Source of the DNA: Plasmodium coatneyi
Taxonomy: Eukaryota; Apicomplexa; Aconoidasida; Haemosporida; Plasmodiidae
Assembly: GCF_001680005.1 (NCBI RefSeq)
Contig: NC_033560.1
Span: 1,456,522-1,520,521, forward strand
DNA length: 64,000 bases
Direction: 5' to 3'
In this document: piece after piece, positions 1 through 12,437 of the stretch
Numbering within the stretch: the stretch's first letter is position 1
Layout of the letters: every line of letters starts with the position of its first letter
The notes under the pieces: generated by a model
The model's input: the letters and a program-made list of their open reading frames with translations, nothing else
Told to the model about the DNA's origin: nothing
Database searches by the model: none
Position numbers and translations under genes: made by a program

Positions 1-1057
1 TAATTTTTGCTCTATATAGGGGTAGAGCTATTTTCAATGAATATTGAATAATGCATGTACACATATATATAGAGGAGGAGCAGCAGCACTCTTCATTTAT
101 ATGAACTGTATACAATATATGTATATATAAAGTTTTGACCGAACTTCTTCAATAATAATAAAAGATAAAATAAATAGTATATACATACATATATATATAT
201 ATATCTATATATATTTAAATTCTTTATCCAAAAAAAAAAAAAAAGGTGACACACTAATATATATATATAATAATGGAGGGAAGTAAATATATAATTATAA
301 CATCCCTCAATAGTCCATAACAAATCCAATAATATCCATGAGTACATAACGGGATTTATATGGGAAGAAATTCTACCCCTCTACCCTCTACCCCCTTCCT
401 TGCCCCTTATTTTGATACTTTATTACATGTGCTCCCACTTCTTGGCCTTAAATTATATATAAAAAATAATAGTTTTGCATATATGTATAAAAGTGTTATT
501 GCTACCTAACAAAATTGAGTAATAATATGTACATCATTAATTGGAAGAAAAATAAGAAGTGTATGTAATAATATGTAATCGTTTATGGTAACCATCCGTG
601 GGAAGTTTGTACGAAAATTTTGTACAAAAAAAAAAATTTATATATCAAAAATTTTTACATGCAAAAAAAATATCTATGCAAAAAAATTTGTACATCCAAA
701 ATATTTTACATGCACAATTTGCATCCACATTCTAATTATGTACATATATATGTGTATGTAGACACATACATATATATATGCCATATATGTATATATATAT
801 ACCTATATACTTCTTGTATATATACTTATATATGTGTATATGTATGTTCATATACATATATGCGATATATATATATACCTATATACTTCATGTATATATG
901 CTTATATATATGTGGGTATATGTATGTATATATATGCATATATATATATATATATGTTTTACATGTATATGTATATATCTTGTGGAAATGAGCACATTTT
1001 AATAAAAACAATTGATTACATATACAGCAGAAGAATATGTACACACACATATAAACA
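1..1057. other. AT-rich intergenic region upstream of first KIR gene
   Basis: No gene is supported here. The stretch is AT-rich with poly-A/T runs and a long TA/TG alternating tract (about 735-980) whose open frames are repeat artefacts. Two pieces recur upstream of other KIR genes in the window: an 'atgaactgtatacaatata' string near 101-120 (also near 23384 and 53935) and the 'ccttaaattatatata' element at 446-470. It is probably the promoter region of the KIR gene at 1058. Confidence 0.6.
446..470 (+). promoter_or_regulatory. Conserved upstream element (CCTTAAATTATATATA type)
   Basis: The string starting 'ccttaaattatatat' recurs at 42834, 45279 and 60493, each 240-610 bases upstream of a KIR start codon; at those three sites it runs on into a 'gtaa..att/tgatgt..gat' segment. 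Position and recurrence suggest a promoter element or a relic of a common 5' flank. The function is inferred. Confidence 0.35.
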
Positions 1058-2591
1058 ATGGCACCATCATCAGCAGGAAAAGGAGCAGGACGAACGGTTA
1101 TTATTTCTTTTTTTTTTTTTAATATGAATAAATAAATATCCGCACACGTATATGTATACATCATCCATTATGCATCATCCATCTCATGTAGATGAGAATA
1201 CACATGGAATGTGCATATATACATATCTACGTATGTATATATATATATATATTTATATATAAATTCTGTTCATTTGAACCTATAGGCTAACCTCCTGGAA
1301 AAGTTACCTTCACGGGAACAATTCTACAGTAAATTCGAAACGGGCGATGGGGAATGTAAGGACACATGCAGGGAGGGTGTAAAGGAAGGTATAAGTGTTT
1401 TCTCTAATAAAGAAAGTTATGAGAATGAAGTTATAGGCGCCTCCTGCAGGGCATCCCAAATGCAGGACGCAGGAAAAATATCCTATAATGGACGTTATAA
1501 TTTCCTATATTTTTGGATTGGTGATATATTGTGGAAGCATGTGCAAAATGATGGTTCATTCGCGGGCTACATGATTTTGCTTTGCGATAAGATGAAGGAT
1601 AAGTGTAAAGATGGGCAAAATGAGATTCTTTGTGGAAGTGTTAATGGAAAAAGCTTCAATGAGAGAAAAACAGTATATGATTACTACAAGGACTATACAA
1701 CCCTGCAAACCCATTTAACTAGTAATGGAAAAGATTGTGACAGTGATTATAATGCTCACATCCAAAAAATTAAATCAGCGTCTGGAGCTATAAGTACGAA
1801 TTGTAACATGGGAAGCACTCAAGGTTACCCATATTGTAAATGGTTTAAGGAGCAAAATGAAGAAGATGGACAAAGTAACAATTACTGTGAGGACAGCAAA
1901 CTAGCACAATTAACATGCACTCCATTACCCACCCTTGGAAACACCACCACAACTACTGCCATATCATCCCTATTATCTATAGCAGGAATTGGTGCTGCCG
2001 CTATTTTCTTTTCATATAAGGTACTAGTTGCAATAACAACTGAAAAAATTGTGTGTGCACACGCACAGACACGCACATACCATTCTTCTTTTTATATATG
2101 AACAAACAAATATATATAGTATAGACTGTACGTTGTGCATTATATATACACCTATATATATACCATATATAAAACTATATACATACATATATATGTATAT
2201 ATATAAATATATAGATTTATATATGTATATATGGTATATATGGGGTATATATATGCTATATATATGTATAGGTATATGTACATATTCCTTCCACCCTTCT
2301 CATTTCCATTCCTTCATTCAGTACAATCTTCTACCCTCTTGGTTTGGCAACCAATTTGGAGGCAGCAGCAACAATAGAAGCAATAGAAGAGGAAAAAGAT
2401 CTACCACCCGACAACAACAATTCGACACATTAACAAATGATGGAACAGACACGTCCACATTATATACAACAACATTCGATTCGTCAACAACAGATGAATC
2501 TACTATATATAATGAACTACCACGTGGCGTAAGAAGAACGAAGAATGATCTCCCTGAACGAAGGAAGAATATAGCTTATCAACGTATTTAA
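1058..2591 (+). CDS. KIR protein, single domain, 3 exons
   Basis: The exons are 1058-1096, 1286-2020 and 2322-2591 (347 aa). All junctions are GT/AG and phase 0; the first donor is the unusual ACG|GTTATT. Exon 1 encodes about 13 residues (MAPSSAGKGAGRT). Exon 2 carries the cysteine-rich domain, starting near LPSREQFY, with the family core NFLYFWIGDILW, several spaced cysteines and a hydrophobic membrane segment ending SYK. Exon 3 is the cytoplasmic tail: YNLLPSWFGNQFGG, a basic RRGKRS patch, a D/S/T-rich stretch with STIYN, and the terminus NIAYQRI. There is no signal peptide, as usual for pir proteins, which are expected in the infected red-cell membrane. Exons 2 and 3 are firm; exon 1 is a homology-style guess. 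The core resembles the KIR at 24137 and domain 2 of the copy at 17025. Confidence 0.88.
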
Positions 2592-3229
2592 TGTAGCATT
2601 AAATGAATGGATGCCCGCCAGGAAGTACGTGTGTGATCAGGTATAGTTCATGCAGAATAACAATAAAAGGAGAGAAGGACACACACTTTTTTTTTTGTTT
2701 TTCCCTTTTTTTTTGTTTTTTTCCCTGTTCCTCTTCTTTTTTCTTTTTCCTTTCTTTTTTTTTTTTTTTTATTAATTAATTATTTTTTTTAGAAAAAAAA
2801 AAAAGAAAGGAAAAACAATTATTATATTTAAAGCAAAAGAGAAAAAAATTACACAAAAATACAAAACGTTGTTGTAGCAAAAATGAATAAGCATTTGGAA
2901 CCTTCAATAAAAAAAAAATTTTTCCCAAACGAGTCAAAATAAAGTGGAAGAGAATTTTTTCCTGCTCAAAAAAGGGAAGAGGAAAAAAAATGAAATATTA
3001 CACTCCTCCTATAAACACAACAGTTAAGTGAAGGTACAAATGATGAAATGGTCATATAATTATGTTCTATTAATAACCCCATTAAATAAATAATTGGGCG
3101 TAAAAGTGAGAAAAAAGTGCGTACCAGCAGAAAAAAATTCCAACTCAAGAGGGAGGAAATAAAAAAAGCATATGTCCCTCCATATATGTGTGTCGTACGT
3201 GCATGCATATACATACATACGTACGTGCA

Positions 3230-3288
3230 TACATACATATATATAATGCATGAACGGTCCCTTTGAAAAAATTAAAAATTTTTTTAAG

Positions 3289-3332
<44 letters not shown>

Positions 3333-3492
3333 TCATCATTAATCAGAAAAAAGAAGAAAAGAAATAAAAAAAGTTAAAAAAGTTTGATAAATTTGATAAA
3401 ATTGACATGTGTGTGCTTGTTCTTATAATCATTCCTATAATATGTACAAAATATTCAACACACACATGAACACATTCTGTATAAATAAATAA
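3230..3492 (+). promoter_or_regulatory. 5' flank shared with the two-domain KIR at 48923
   Basis: It holds, in the same order as 48590-48816: an 'aatgcatgaacg' segment followed by 'cctttga', an 'aagcaaatatat' AT tract, 'agaaataaaaaa', 'agtttgataaatt', 'tgtacaaaatattcaa' and 'gaacacattctgtataaata'. Sharing by two genes with the same C-terminal domain class suggests a class-specific promoter, or duplication of the flank along with the gene. Confidence 0.5.
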
Positions 3493-3598
3493 GGAAGCAG
3501 CAGCAGCTGGAAGGAAAGGGGTTAGAAGGAAAGAAAGGAAGAAGGAACATTACTTTCCATAAGAGGAAGAGAAGGGATGGAACACAATTTTTCTAAAA

Positions 3599-3630
3599 AT
3601 AAAATTACACATTCCACATATATCCACAAC
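3599..3630 (+). promoter_or_regulatory. Shared KIR leader element
   Basis: The string 'attacacattccacatatat' resembles 'ttcacattccacatatac' at 37695, 40037 and 43125, each within about 35-110 bases of a KIR start codon. Probably in or next to the 5' UTR; role inferred. Confidence 0.4.
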
Positions 3631-3713
3631 AACACAATAGAAAGAGAAGAAGAATATATACATCTATAAAAGGTGATGTTCGTTGCGGATTTGATGTTGA
3701 TGTTGATAACAAT

Positions 3714-5942
3714 ATGGAAGATCCTTCAGAAGAGTTACCTTCACAAAAAATATACGATGCGTTAAACAAAGGAGTAGGAAGAAGTTGTACATCGGGGGCG
3801 GCACTGAGGGAACGTAGTAATCTAGAGACAGGAATAAAAAATACATTACAATCGTACACAAAGAGTATGGATAGAACCTTGCCAAAAAAAATTATGAATA
3901 ACTACTGTTACATGCATACGGGGAGAGGGGAAGGATTGGATATGCTGGGGGATGATGACCGTTGTCCTTTTTTCTATTATTGGTTAGGTGACACTATAAT
4001 AAAACAGAATTTGAACGCGGACGGGAGTTTCCCAATGGTTATGAATTCAGTTTATTTTGATCTGAATAAGTACATCTCCACATATGTGTGCAAAAATATG
4101 TACGATAATGTTAGCAAGGATAGGTTCACACAGGCAAAAATACTGCACGATTACTATTACGACTATAAAAGACTGGAAAGCAGCGATGAGCTTACTAAAT
4201 ATTGCAGTAGTGCAAATTACCAAAGTTCCTTGCGCACAGCCGAATCAACTTATAACGAAGTAAGGCAAAGTTGTTCAACTCGTTCTGGGTTTTCATACTG
4301 TGACAAATTCAACATCGAAAAATCGAAGGAGGAAAGGACTGAGTTCTCTCCACCACAACCACTACCATGCGCAACAGAAATTCTCGAAGACGACGAGGAC
4401 GAAGAACATGCATCATGCTCAGAAGGGGGAGAAGAAGATGTCCCCTCCTCCTGTCCACCAAAACCAGCAGCAAAAGCAAAATCACCAAAAAAAGCAACCA
4501 CATCAATCCAACTAACGGTAAAAAAAAAAAAAAAGACACCACCACATACATATGTACATGTATATATATGTGTATACATATGTATAACTACATATATATA
4601 AGTAGCATATATATAACTCCCCCCTAACACTCCTCCCCTACCCCTAATTACACAAAACACCCCTTCCACTTACATACACTTATAGAAGGCGCATTTAGAG
4701 GTGTTAGACTCGACTATAAAGTATTATGGTAGATTTAAAGGGGGCATGGAATATTGCCATTATCCTTGTTTTCCTAGAAAAAAAATATGGAACAAAATAA
4801 AAAAACATTTTAACGATGAAAAGTATGCTAATATAATTACCAGAGCATTGTGTTACGTATACACCAGGAAAAGAGGTGATAGTGATTTCACTGATACACA
4901 CTGTCAATTTTTCAGCTATTGGCTAAAATATATATTATATAAATACTTAAAGAGCGATACTGCACCTTCGGATGTTATAAATATAATTAACGAAGAGATG
5001 AAAGGAATTCCAGAAAAATATAAGTGTCAACTGAAGGAAACTAATATAGGGAAGGATGAATTTAACCACAAAAGAATATTATTCCAATTTTTACATGACC
5101 ATGATAAGATGAAAGAACAATTTGGCGGTTCCTTCACTTCTAATGTGCAATGTGATAAAAAATATAAGGCACACTTAGAGGACATTGTTAAGGCCTATAG
5201 CGAGGTGCACACTAAGTGTGGAAAGGAGGGTGATGATTGCCATAGCGAATTTGAAGAAATATTTAAAAAAATTGGAAACAATGGAATGTTGCAATTAGAA
5301 TGTCAGCCACTGTCTGCAGAAGAGGAGCCTGAAGAGGAGGAAGATGATCTCCTTCTTCCTCTTCTTTCTAAAGGTGGTGGTGAACTGCCTCCTGACGATC
5401 CAACAACGGGGTGCACTGAACAGTTGACGGGGGAGGCAACCACCCTTGGAAAAAACACCCTCACTACTACCGCTATTTTTTCCATATTGGGAGTAGCAGG
5501 AGTTGGACTACCAACAATTGCACTATTTCTATATAAGGTAAGTATAATTAACATAATCATAATGAAAAATATGAACAATAGGATTCTATTTATTTTTACC
5601 CTTTTTGGTTTAAAAAAATCTATATAGAGTAAGGTATACAGGGTAAATGGTGTATGTTTCCATATTCCTTTCATCCTTTTTCCTCCTTTCTTCCACCCCT
5701 TTAACAATTTTCAGTATAATCTTTTACCTTTCTCGATAAGGAACAGTTTTGGAGGGGTAAACAGGAGCACTGGAAGAAAAAAAAGAGAAGGAAGAAGTGC
5801 AAGATCATTAGTACGAAGATTGAATGTGCGAAATGAGGAAGATGATGATGTTTCTTCTACGGAAGAAGAAGATTATTCATCTACATTTGATTCGGGAACA
5901 GAATATTCTATTCCATACACTACTACTTCATCGTCCAGATGA
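3714..5942 (+). CDS. KIR protein with two ectodomains (class I + class X)
   Basis: The exons are 3714-4517, 4686-5537 and 5715-5942 (627 aa), all phase 0. Domain 1 (residues 1-268) starts MEDPSEELPSQKIY with no separate first exon and contains LGDDDR then FFYYWLGD; the exon ends in an acidic then K/A/P-rich linker at ACG|GTAAAA. Domain 2 starts KAHLEVLDSTIKYYGRF, with YCHYPCFPRKKI and FFSYWLKYIL, then a second acidic stalk (EEEDDLLLP), ELPPDDPTTGCTEQL, and a membrane segment ending LFLYK. The tail starts YNLLPFSIRNSFGG and stops early at SIPYTTTSSSR, without the usual NIxYQxM end. Domain 1 pairs with that of 9846 and domain 2 with that of 48923. The start could lie in an unseen upstream exon. 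Confidence 0.87.
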
Positions 5943-6986
5943 TGTTGTTGTTGTTTGTTCATCGGTGAAGATGTTCATCCTTGTAGATGAACACCTAAGT
6001 TGTTCATTCATCTACCAGATGGTCATTCATCTAGATGATGAAAGAAGGAAAAAAAAAGAAAGAAAAGGAAGGAAAGGTAATTCACATTTCCCTTAGGGAG
6101 GGAAGTTGGATGGGAGTTGTCAATGCAATTTGACCCCACCACCATCCCTTCTTTTTTTTTCCCACTTACACAAATGCTCTCAGTGTAACAAACTCCTTCC
6201 TTATATAATTATGTATAATATTATACGACATGGTAGTTGTTGCACGCGCACATAATTGTTTTACGTATGAAAAAAAAAAAAAAATTTCAATTATTTTAGT
6301 CATAGTGTATTAAATGTAAAATGACCACATAATATAAGCTAATCTCCCTTTAACTATTGAACTTTTTAATTTTTTTAATTATATATATATATATAGATAG
6401 ATAGATATTCCTTTGTTATACATTTCAATTGGGTCAAAATGACACTCCGTGCAAGAGAAAAGAATACGTGTGCACAACATTGTGGAACTGCGTACATTGC
6501 ATTCTGCATTTATTCCTTCATAACAATACATATTACAATAAATAAATAAATAAATAAATAAATGAAAAAAAAAAATTAGTTGCTGAGTAAATGAATACAT
6601 GAAATAATAAACTCCCTGAACTTCCCTGAACCCTCTCCATTATCAACCTAAGTATGTCAACATAGAAATTTTGAAAAAAATTGGAATAATAAAAAAAAAA
6701 AACACAAATATTCTAAACCCTCAAACCCTAAACCCTGAACCACAAACCATAAACCATGAAACATGAAACATGATATATATGTCACAATTAATTGTATAAG
6801 GTTCACTTTTTATAAAAAAATTAAAATTTTGCCCTTATGATAATTTGTACATTGTATATAAAATATAAAATTCCAATTTTATAAAAAATATTTTCTTCGT
6901 GCAAGTACTTATATTAGAATAAAAATATTACTGTTAATAATGCAATATTTCGCTGCACCAAAATGCCATGCACTAAAGGAAACAAC
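5943..6986. other. Intergenic region with degenerate tail relic and telomere-like patch
   Basis: Right after the stop, 5943-6040 contains direct repeats around 'catctaccagatggtcattcatctagatgat', like the decayed tail-derived repeats after the KIR at 9846. Poly-A/T runs and a (TA)n tract (6378-6400) follow. A short telomere-like patch is at 6709-6775. No gene is supported apart from the alternative first exon of the next gene (6963-6989). Confidence 0.5.
6709..6775. repeat. Interstitial telomere-like repeats (C-strand)
   Basis: It reads 'ctaaaccctcaaaccctaaa' followed by CCCTGAA and decaying copies (accataaaccatgaaac). Units match the complement of the terminal GGGTTTA/GGGTTCA heptamers, so the patch is inverted relative to the chromosome end. 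It lies just upstream of the VIR-like gene. Confidence 0.7.
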
Positions 6987-8499
6987 ATGGTAATTAAGCA
7001 CACACACATCACCACCACCACCACTACTACAAAATATAAAACACATCTATAAAAATAGTCATGATATGTGCATTCCTATAACATGAACGGTGTGAAGAGT
7101 ATTTTTATAATAGTAACTCTTTTTATATGTTTATGTAATTATTACCACCTCTTTTTTTTTTTTTTTTTTTTCAGTATTCCTTTTGTAGGGACGCATCTTA
7201 TTACAATGGAATTTCAAGTAGTGCTAATAGTAGTAAAAAAACTCTTATAGATGGAATAAACTGTGATTCAATAAGTACAACTTTAACATTCAAGGGCGGC
7301 TCACCTACCAAAGAAATATGTGAAGATTTTACAACAATTTATAAATACCTTAAGAAGCATAATGTAGTGGTATCTCCCTCAAAAAGAGAGGAACTTTTAG
7401 GTCTAGACTGTGAGTTCTTAAATTATTTGCTAAATGATAAATTAAGCAAAAGTGTTGAGGAGGGTGTTGAATTTAATGTGAAGGATTTTTTCAATGAAAT
7501 CAAAAATAAGAATAGTGCAACCTTCGCGGGCAGTCCAGATTTAGCAAAATATATGAGTAACATTAGTTCAGAGGATCTAGGAAAGATGGAGTTTCTATAT
7601 GGACTATATTATAATGAGGACATAATTTCCACTCAGTTTTCAGATCAAGATGAACAAATGCATAATGGGAAACGTTGTTCACATTACATAAAGAGCTGTT
7701 ATGATAACTACAACAAAGCAATAAATCGGTGCAATAGCACCAATGACGACTTTTATAATGAATTGTTGTCCTTTAGAAGTAAGTATAATGCGAGTATTCA
7801 ACTAGTTAAAAGTAATGCCAGTTGTGAAATTAGTCCTCAATTTAAATTACTCCAATATGACCCCATTTTAGAAAAGGAAAACGAGGAAAAAAGGCTAGCG
7901 CTAATTAAAGGATTTACTACCACCACCTTCATATTGGTATTCCTTCTCATCCCATTAGCATATAAGGTTAGAAAAAAAAATATCATTAATGAAGTATAAC
8001 CTTCATTAGTAGTCAGTAGCACCTAGTGCTGCTCATTCTACACGAATTTATAATAATTATATATATAACTACATATATATGTATAATTATATATATGGGC
8101 ACATATATATACATGTATATTTATATATGTATCTGTATATATATGTATATGTTGGTATACATATATGGACATATGTATATGTATACATACTACCCCCCCT
8201 TTTTTTTATGTTAGTTTACTCCTCTTCGTTCCTTTGTACATGAAAAAATAAGGAAGAAAGGAAGGAATAAGGAAGGAGGAGGAAGGAATAAGGAAGGAGG
8301 AGGAAGGAATAAGGAAGGAGGAGGAAGGAATAAGGAAGGAGGAGGAAGGAATAACAAATGGAAGAATGTAAAAGGAAAGAATGGGAGGGAGAGGGAGAGA
8401 AAGGACGTGTTTTCCTCCTCCTTTGCCGATACGGATAGCAGCATTATTTCTACTAATGACGAATATAGTGTTAGTTATTATTCTACAGCGAACGGCTAG
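6987..8499 (+). CDS. VIR-like pir protein
   Basis: Exon 2 is 7175-7966 and exon 3 is 8215-8499. Exon 1 is either the bare start codon 6987-6989 (ATG|GTAATT) or 6963-6989 (MPCTKGNNM); both keep phase 0, giving 359 or 367 aa. Exon 2 differs from the KIRs: it has CEFLNYLLNDKLS where VIR-type pir proteins usually have a Trp (NYWL), then CSHYIKSCYDNY, and ends with the membrane segment TTTTFILVFLLIPLAYK. Exon 3 starts FTPLRSF, the typical VIR tail opening, and then contains four exact copies of the heptapeptide RNKEGGG plus a partial fifth. The protein ends YYSTANG. It is probably a pir protein displayed in the infected cell and the only VIR-type member in this window. Donor GTTAGA of intron 2 is non-consensus but homologous in position. 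Confidence 0.8.
8263..8355 (+). repeat. 21-base in-frame minisatellite in VIR-like tail
   Basis: Four identical 21-base units (starting 8263, 8284, 8305, 8326) plus a partial fifth encode RNKEGGG. Because the unit length is a multiple of three, expansion or contraction would keep the reading frame. Confidence 0.9.
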
Positions 8500-9845
8500 A
8501 TCATTCATATTTGTTTTTTTGGTTAAGTGTTCGCCCTCTTTTTAAAGAAGTAACATAGAATGGAGCGAAGAATATTACAATTATGTGTGTGTGTACACAC
8601 ACAAATAGGAAGGAATTGGAAGAAAGGAAGGTTCTTAGGGGTGAAAACATTACATAAGATGTGGTACACCTATAATAAAATTTAAGGGGAAAACAAGGAA
8701 ATTGTCTCATTTGGTACTTTTTTTTTGGGGTGTTGTTGTTTCATTTTTAATGTGATTTTTTTCTTTGTAGAACGTCGTATGTGCGTATGGAGATAGGAAT
8801 ATGCACAAATATATATGTGTACACAATGTATATGTATATATACATATATAACTATATATATATACATATATATCTATATATGTATATATGTATGAGGAAC
8901 ACACATATATGTGTATATATACGCAGTTCTATATGAATATATACCAGTTATGGGGTGGGGGTGGACAGGCACATATACATACACCAAGCCGAGTAAGTGT
9001 GTAAAACATCACCACAAATTCGCAATAAATCCTGGTTCATATTCTACATTTTCCGCCCTCCACCCTTTTGAATATTTATATAATATACAGTAGTTACGAA
9101 CAAATAAATACATACAAAGGAAAGAAAAAGTGAAATGTTCAATTAGAAAGTAATGTATCAGGGGAAAGAATTATATAATTTAATTAGGGAGCAGGCATAC
9201 ATAATGTTAACCTTTGGGATAGGGAAGTGGCAAAACTTTAATTTTGTAACCATATAATATGAATAAAAGAGAAAGAGAAGGGAATATAGCTCAGATAATA
9301 GAATATGGGAATCTCCCATATAAACGAGTTTCATATACCCTACTCTTTTTATATATATAAATATATGTAGATGAAAAAATAGCAATTTTAACATAAAATT
9401 CACATTACATATATACATATTAATATGAGTTGGGATGCGTGCACATGCATGTATATAATGTATTATCCTGCACCTTAGGGAATGAAAACAAAACAAATTA
9501 AATAATCTGCGCATTTCCATCAATATAAAAAAAAAAGAAAGTTCTTTAAAAAGGTAGCAGGAAGGAAATAGTGAAAAGTAGTGAGCACAAAATTTTTTTT
9601 TTTGATATACATATACTTCATATATACACACATATATATATATACAAGTATAATTGAAAAAGGAAAAGGGGAGAAAGTGCAAAATGTAATATGCCTAATA
9701 ATGAAAAAAGGGGAAATTTTCTTTTATCAATCCTTATATATATATAAATGAAGGAGTAATCTTAACATATATATGTATACATATGTATATATGTATGTGT
9801 ATGTATAGTTATATATTGTACAAAGAAGAAGTACACTATTGAAAA
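8500..9845. other. Intergenic region
   Basis: AT-rich, with a TA/TG tract at 8800-8930 and 9760-9815. No recognisable gene, tail exon or telomere-like block. The downstream end is the promoter of the KIR at 9846. Confidence 0.6.
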
Positions 9846-12034
9846 ATGGCGCCAGCACAGGTTACATTACCCTCACAAGAAATATATACTAAATTGGACA
9901 CAAGTACGGGACATTGTACATTCCAGGGGAAAAAGGGGAACCCTAGTACCCTGGCAGGGACAATAAAAAATTCATTACGATCATACAATGGAGAAAATTG
10001 GACTTGGACCAATAAAATTGTACAGAACTACTGCTGCGCGTGTAGCGCGAAAGGGGACTGGGTGGGTACTTTGGGCGATGATGATCGTTATACCTTCTTT
10101 TTCTATTGGTTAGGTACCAAAGTAAAGGAAACATTTACGACAGGGAACCATTTCCAAATGGTTATGAGCACAATTCATAGTGATCTTAGGGACTCCATCT
10201 CTGCATGTGGGTATAGGTACATAGACGTTATAATAAACGAAGACCTCTTTGAAAAGAGTAAAAAACTTTTTGACAGCTACTATAATTGTAATTTTGCACT
10301 GAGGAAAGCAAGGAGTAATGCAAATTCTTATAGTCCAGACTGTTCCAATTACCTAAGTGCAGCGCAAACTGCATGGAACGAAGTACTTAGCACTTGCAGT
10401 AATGGTGGTGATAGTGACTGGTGCAGCAAAATTAAGGAGGAATATGACAAGTACTTCACAGAAGGGGAGGAGCAACTGAAGTGTCCATTGATACCCGTAG
10501 AACGGCTGCCGGGACCAGGATTGACGGTAACACAGGTAAGAAGAAGAAGAAGAACAACGGAGCAGCCGCTATAATAAATAAATAATAATAAATAATAGCA
10601 ATAATAAGTAATGAATAATAATAAATAATGATAAAACACCACCACCTACATATATACAAACATGTATATACACATATGTAAGTACATATGTTCTCCCTTT
10701 CCCCTTTATTACATACTTATAGAAAGGATGTTTGGAACAATTACCTTTCTATGAAATGCATGAAGAATTAAGTAAGGCCATTGGCGAGCCTAAATGTGCA
10801 ACGAACAAAGAAACAGTAGGAAGTGTAATCGACGCTTTGTTGACCCAGTATGGGGGCATTCCAGGCTATGGAGAATTAGCTGCAAAAGCCTACTGTTACG
10901 CATCACAGAAGGTGAAACCGCAGCAGTCGCCATCGTCCAATAAAGATTATTGCAAATATTTATATTACTGGTTAGGGAATGAACTATTTGGCACTTCCAC
11001 CGAACCCGAACAGTTTTCTAAAGCTATGGAGGAAGTGTACAACAAATTGAAGGAACTGGAGGGGTCAGGGCTTGATAACCCATGCAATATTTTATATAAT
11101 GGGAAGGACAACATCCCTTTGGACACCTTCCTAAATATGAAAAAAGTATATGAATATACACAGGACTATTCAAATATAAATACATATGTACAGGGCACTG
11201 GAACTCCTACCACTCCTGACTGTAAGGGAGACTACATTGGTTACCTAACCACAGCCACTGATGCACATGAAAAAATAGGGAATTACTGTAAAATACGGGA
11301 AAATTCTGACAAAGAATGGTGCATTGATTTTAAGAACATGTTCGAACAGAAAGGTGACAACCCTATTCCAAAACCATCAGAACTGAAATCTCAGTTACAG
11401 CCACAACAAGAAACTCCTCCTGCGGAAGGCACATCAGGTGCCACCACGGGTATAGTAGGTAAGTGTACTCAGACAGGGGAGAGGGAATTAAAGGGAAGAC
11501 AACATTCCTTCCTAAGAAAAGGAAGGAAAAGAAAAACTTTCCAGGGGAACAATACCTTTTAAGGGAAGAAAGGAAGGAAAGGGAACAACAATTCCTTCTC
11601 CTTCAGGGGGGAAGGAACATTTCCTTCGCTAAGGGGAAGGGAGGAAAGAGAAAAACTTTCCTAAAGAAAAGGAAAAAAGAAAAAAAAGGAAGAAAACTAT
11701 AACGCTAATATGATTCCTTTTCTTTATTTATTTTTCAGCTGCAGCAGCAGGAGCAAATGGTTCTGGTGGTGTTGTGCCTGCTGCTGTGTCTGGTGCATTA
11801 GCTGCAGTAGGACTTCCTGCATTGGCATACTTTTTTTACAAGTATAAATCACACCTTTTCTTCCTCTCCTCCTTCTTTAAGGGGAATAACCACTCTGGAA
11901 ATGAAGGAAGCAGAAGGAAAAGGTCGGCCATTAGGAGAGAATTGAGCAGGTTCCCGGACGACGACGACGACTCAACAACAACTAATTCGTCCGAATATTC
12001 TATTCCATACACTACATCATCATCTGCTAGATGA
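9846..12034 (+). CDS. KIR protein with two ectodomains (class I + class Y), rearranged introns
   Basis: The exons are 9846-10526, 10723-11458 and 11739-12034 (570 aa). The first donor was set by homology (ACG|GTA as in the other two-domain genes); a second in-phase donor lies at 10535. Domain 1 starts MAPAQVTLPSQEIY with no first intron and has LGDDDR and FFYWLGTK. Domain 2 starts KGCLEQLPFYEMH and has GIPGYGELAAKAYCYAS and YLYYWLGNELF. The exon stops inside the stalk (phase 1, GIVG). A GA-rich intron follows, and the last exon carries stalk, membrane segment (ALAAVGLPALAYFFYK) and tail without the usual intron after the terminal K. The tail (KGNNHSG, RRKRSAIR, poly-D) stops at SIPYTTSSSAR; it most resembles the tail at 61894. 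Confidence 0.85.
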
Positions 12035-12437
12035 AAGAACAACAACAACATCTTCTTCTCAGATCATAACGAACAAACAACAACATCAACATCTTCTTCT
12101 CAGATGATAACGAACACAACAACAACATCATCGTCCATATGAATGATCATCTGGTAGATGAATGAACAACATCTTTAGATGAGTGATCATCTTCTTCTCA
12201 GATGAAGAACGAACACAACAACAACAACCACATCTTCACAGATGATAACGAACATCTGCTAGATGAATAATCATCTAAATGAACATCTAGATGAACGATC
12301 ATCTTAAATGAGTGAACATCTTCTCAGATGAACGAACACACAACAGAACATCTTCTTCGCAGATGATAACAAACAAACAACAGAGACAAAGGCAAAGGCG
12401 ACAAAGGTCAAGAAATATTACTTATCAAGGCATGTAA
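12035..12437 (+). repeat. Degenerate minisatellite ending in a KIR tail relic
   Basis: Repeats of the type 'catcttcttctcagatgataacgaac' continue from the stop of the KIR at 9846. At 12363-12437 another frame reads QQRQRQRRQRSRNITYQGM and a stop, the normal KIR tail ending. The repeats probably arose by expansion inside an ancestral longer tail and pushed the end out of frame. Confidence 0.7.

Larger units (their letters stand above)
2592..3713. other. Intergenic region, poly-T/A tract plus 5' flank of two-domain KIR
   Basis: Positions 2688-2860 are T-rich then A-rich low-complexity DNA of the kind that follows several KIR genes here. About 3180-3500 matches the flank of the two-domain KIR at 48923. 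A leader like those before the genes at 37743, 40105 and 43184 lies at 3599-3630. No gene is supported. Confidence 0.6.

Noticed and set aside
620..1164. Several overlapping frames made of Y, I and C
   Set aside because: All arise from TA/TG dinucleotide tracts; similar frames appear in every KIR intron.
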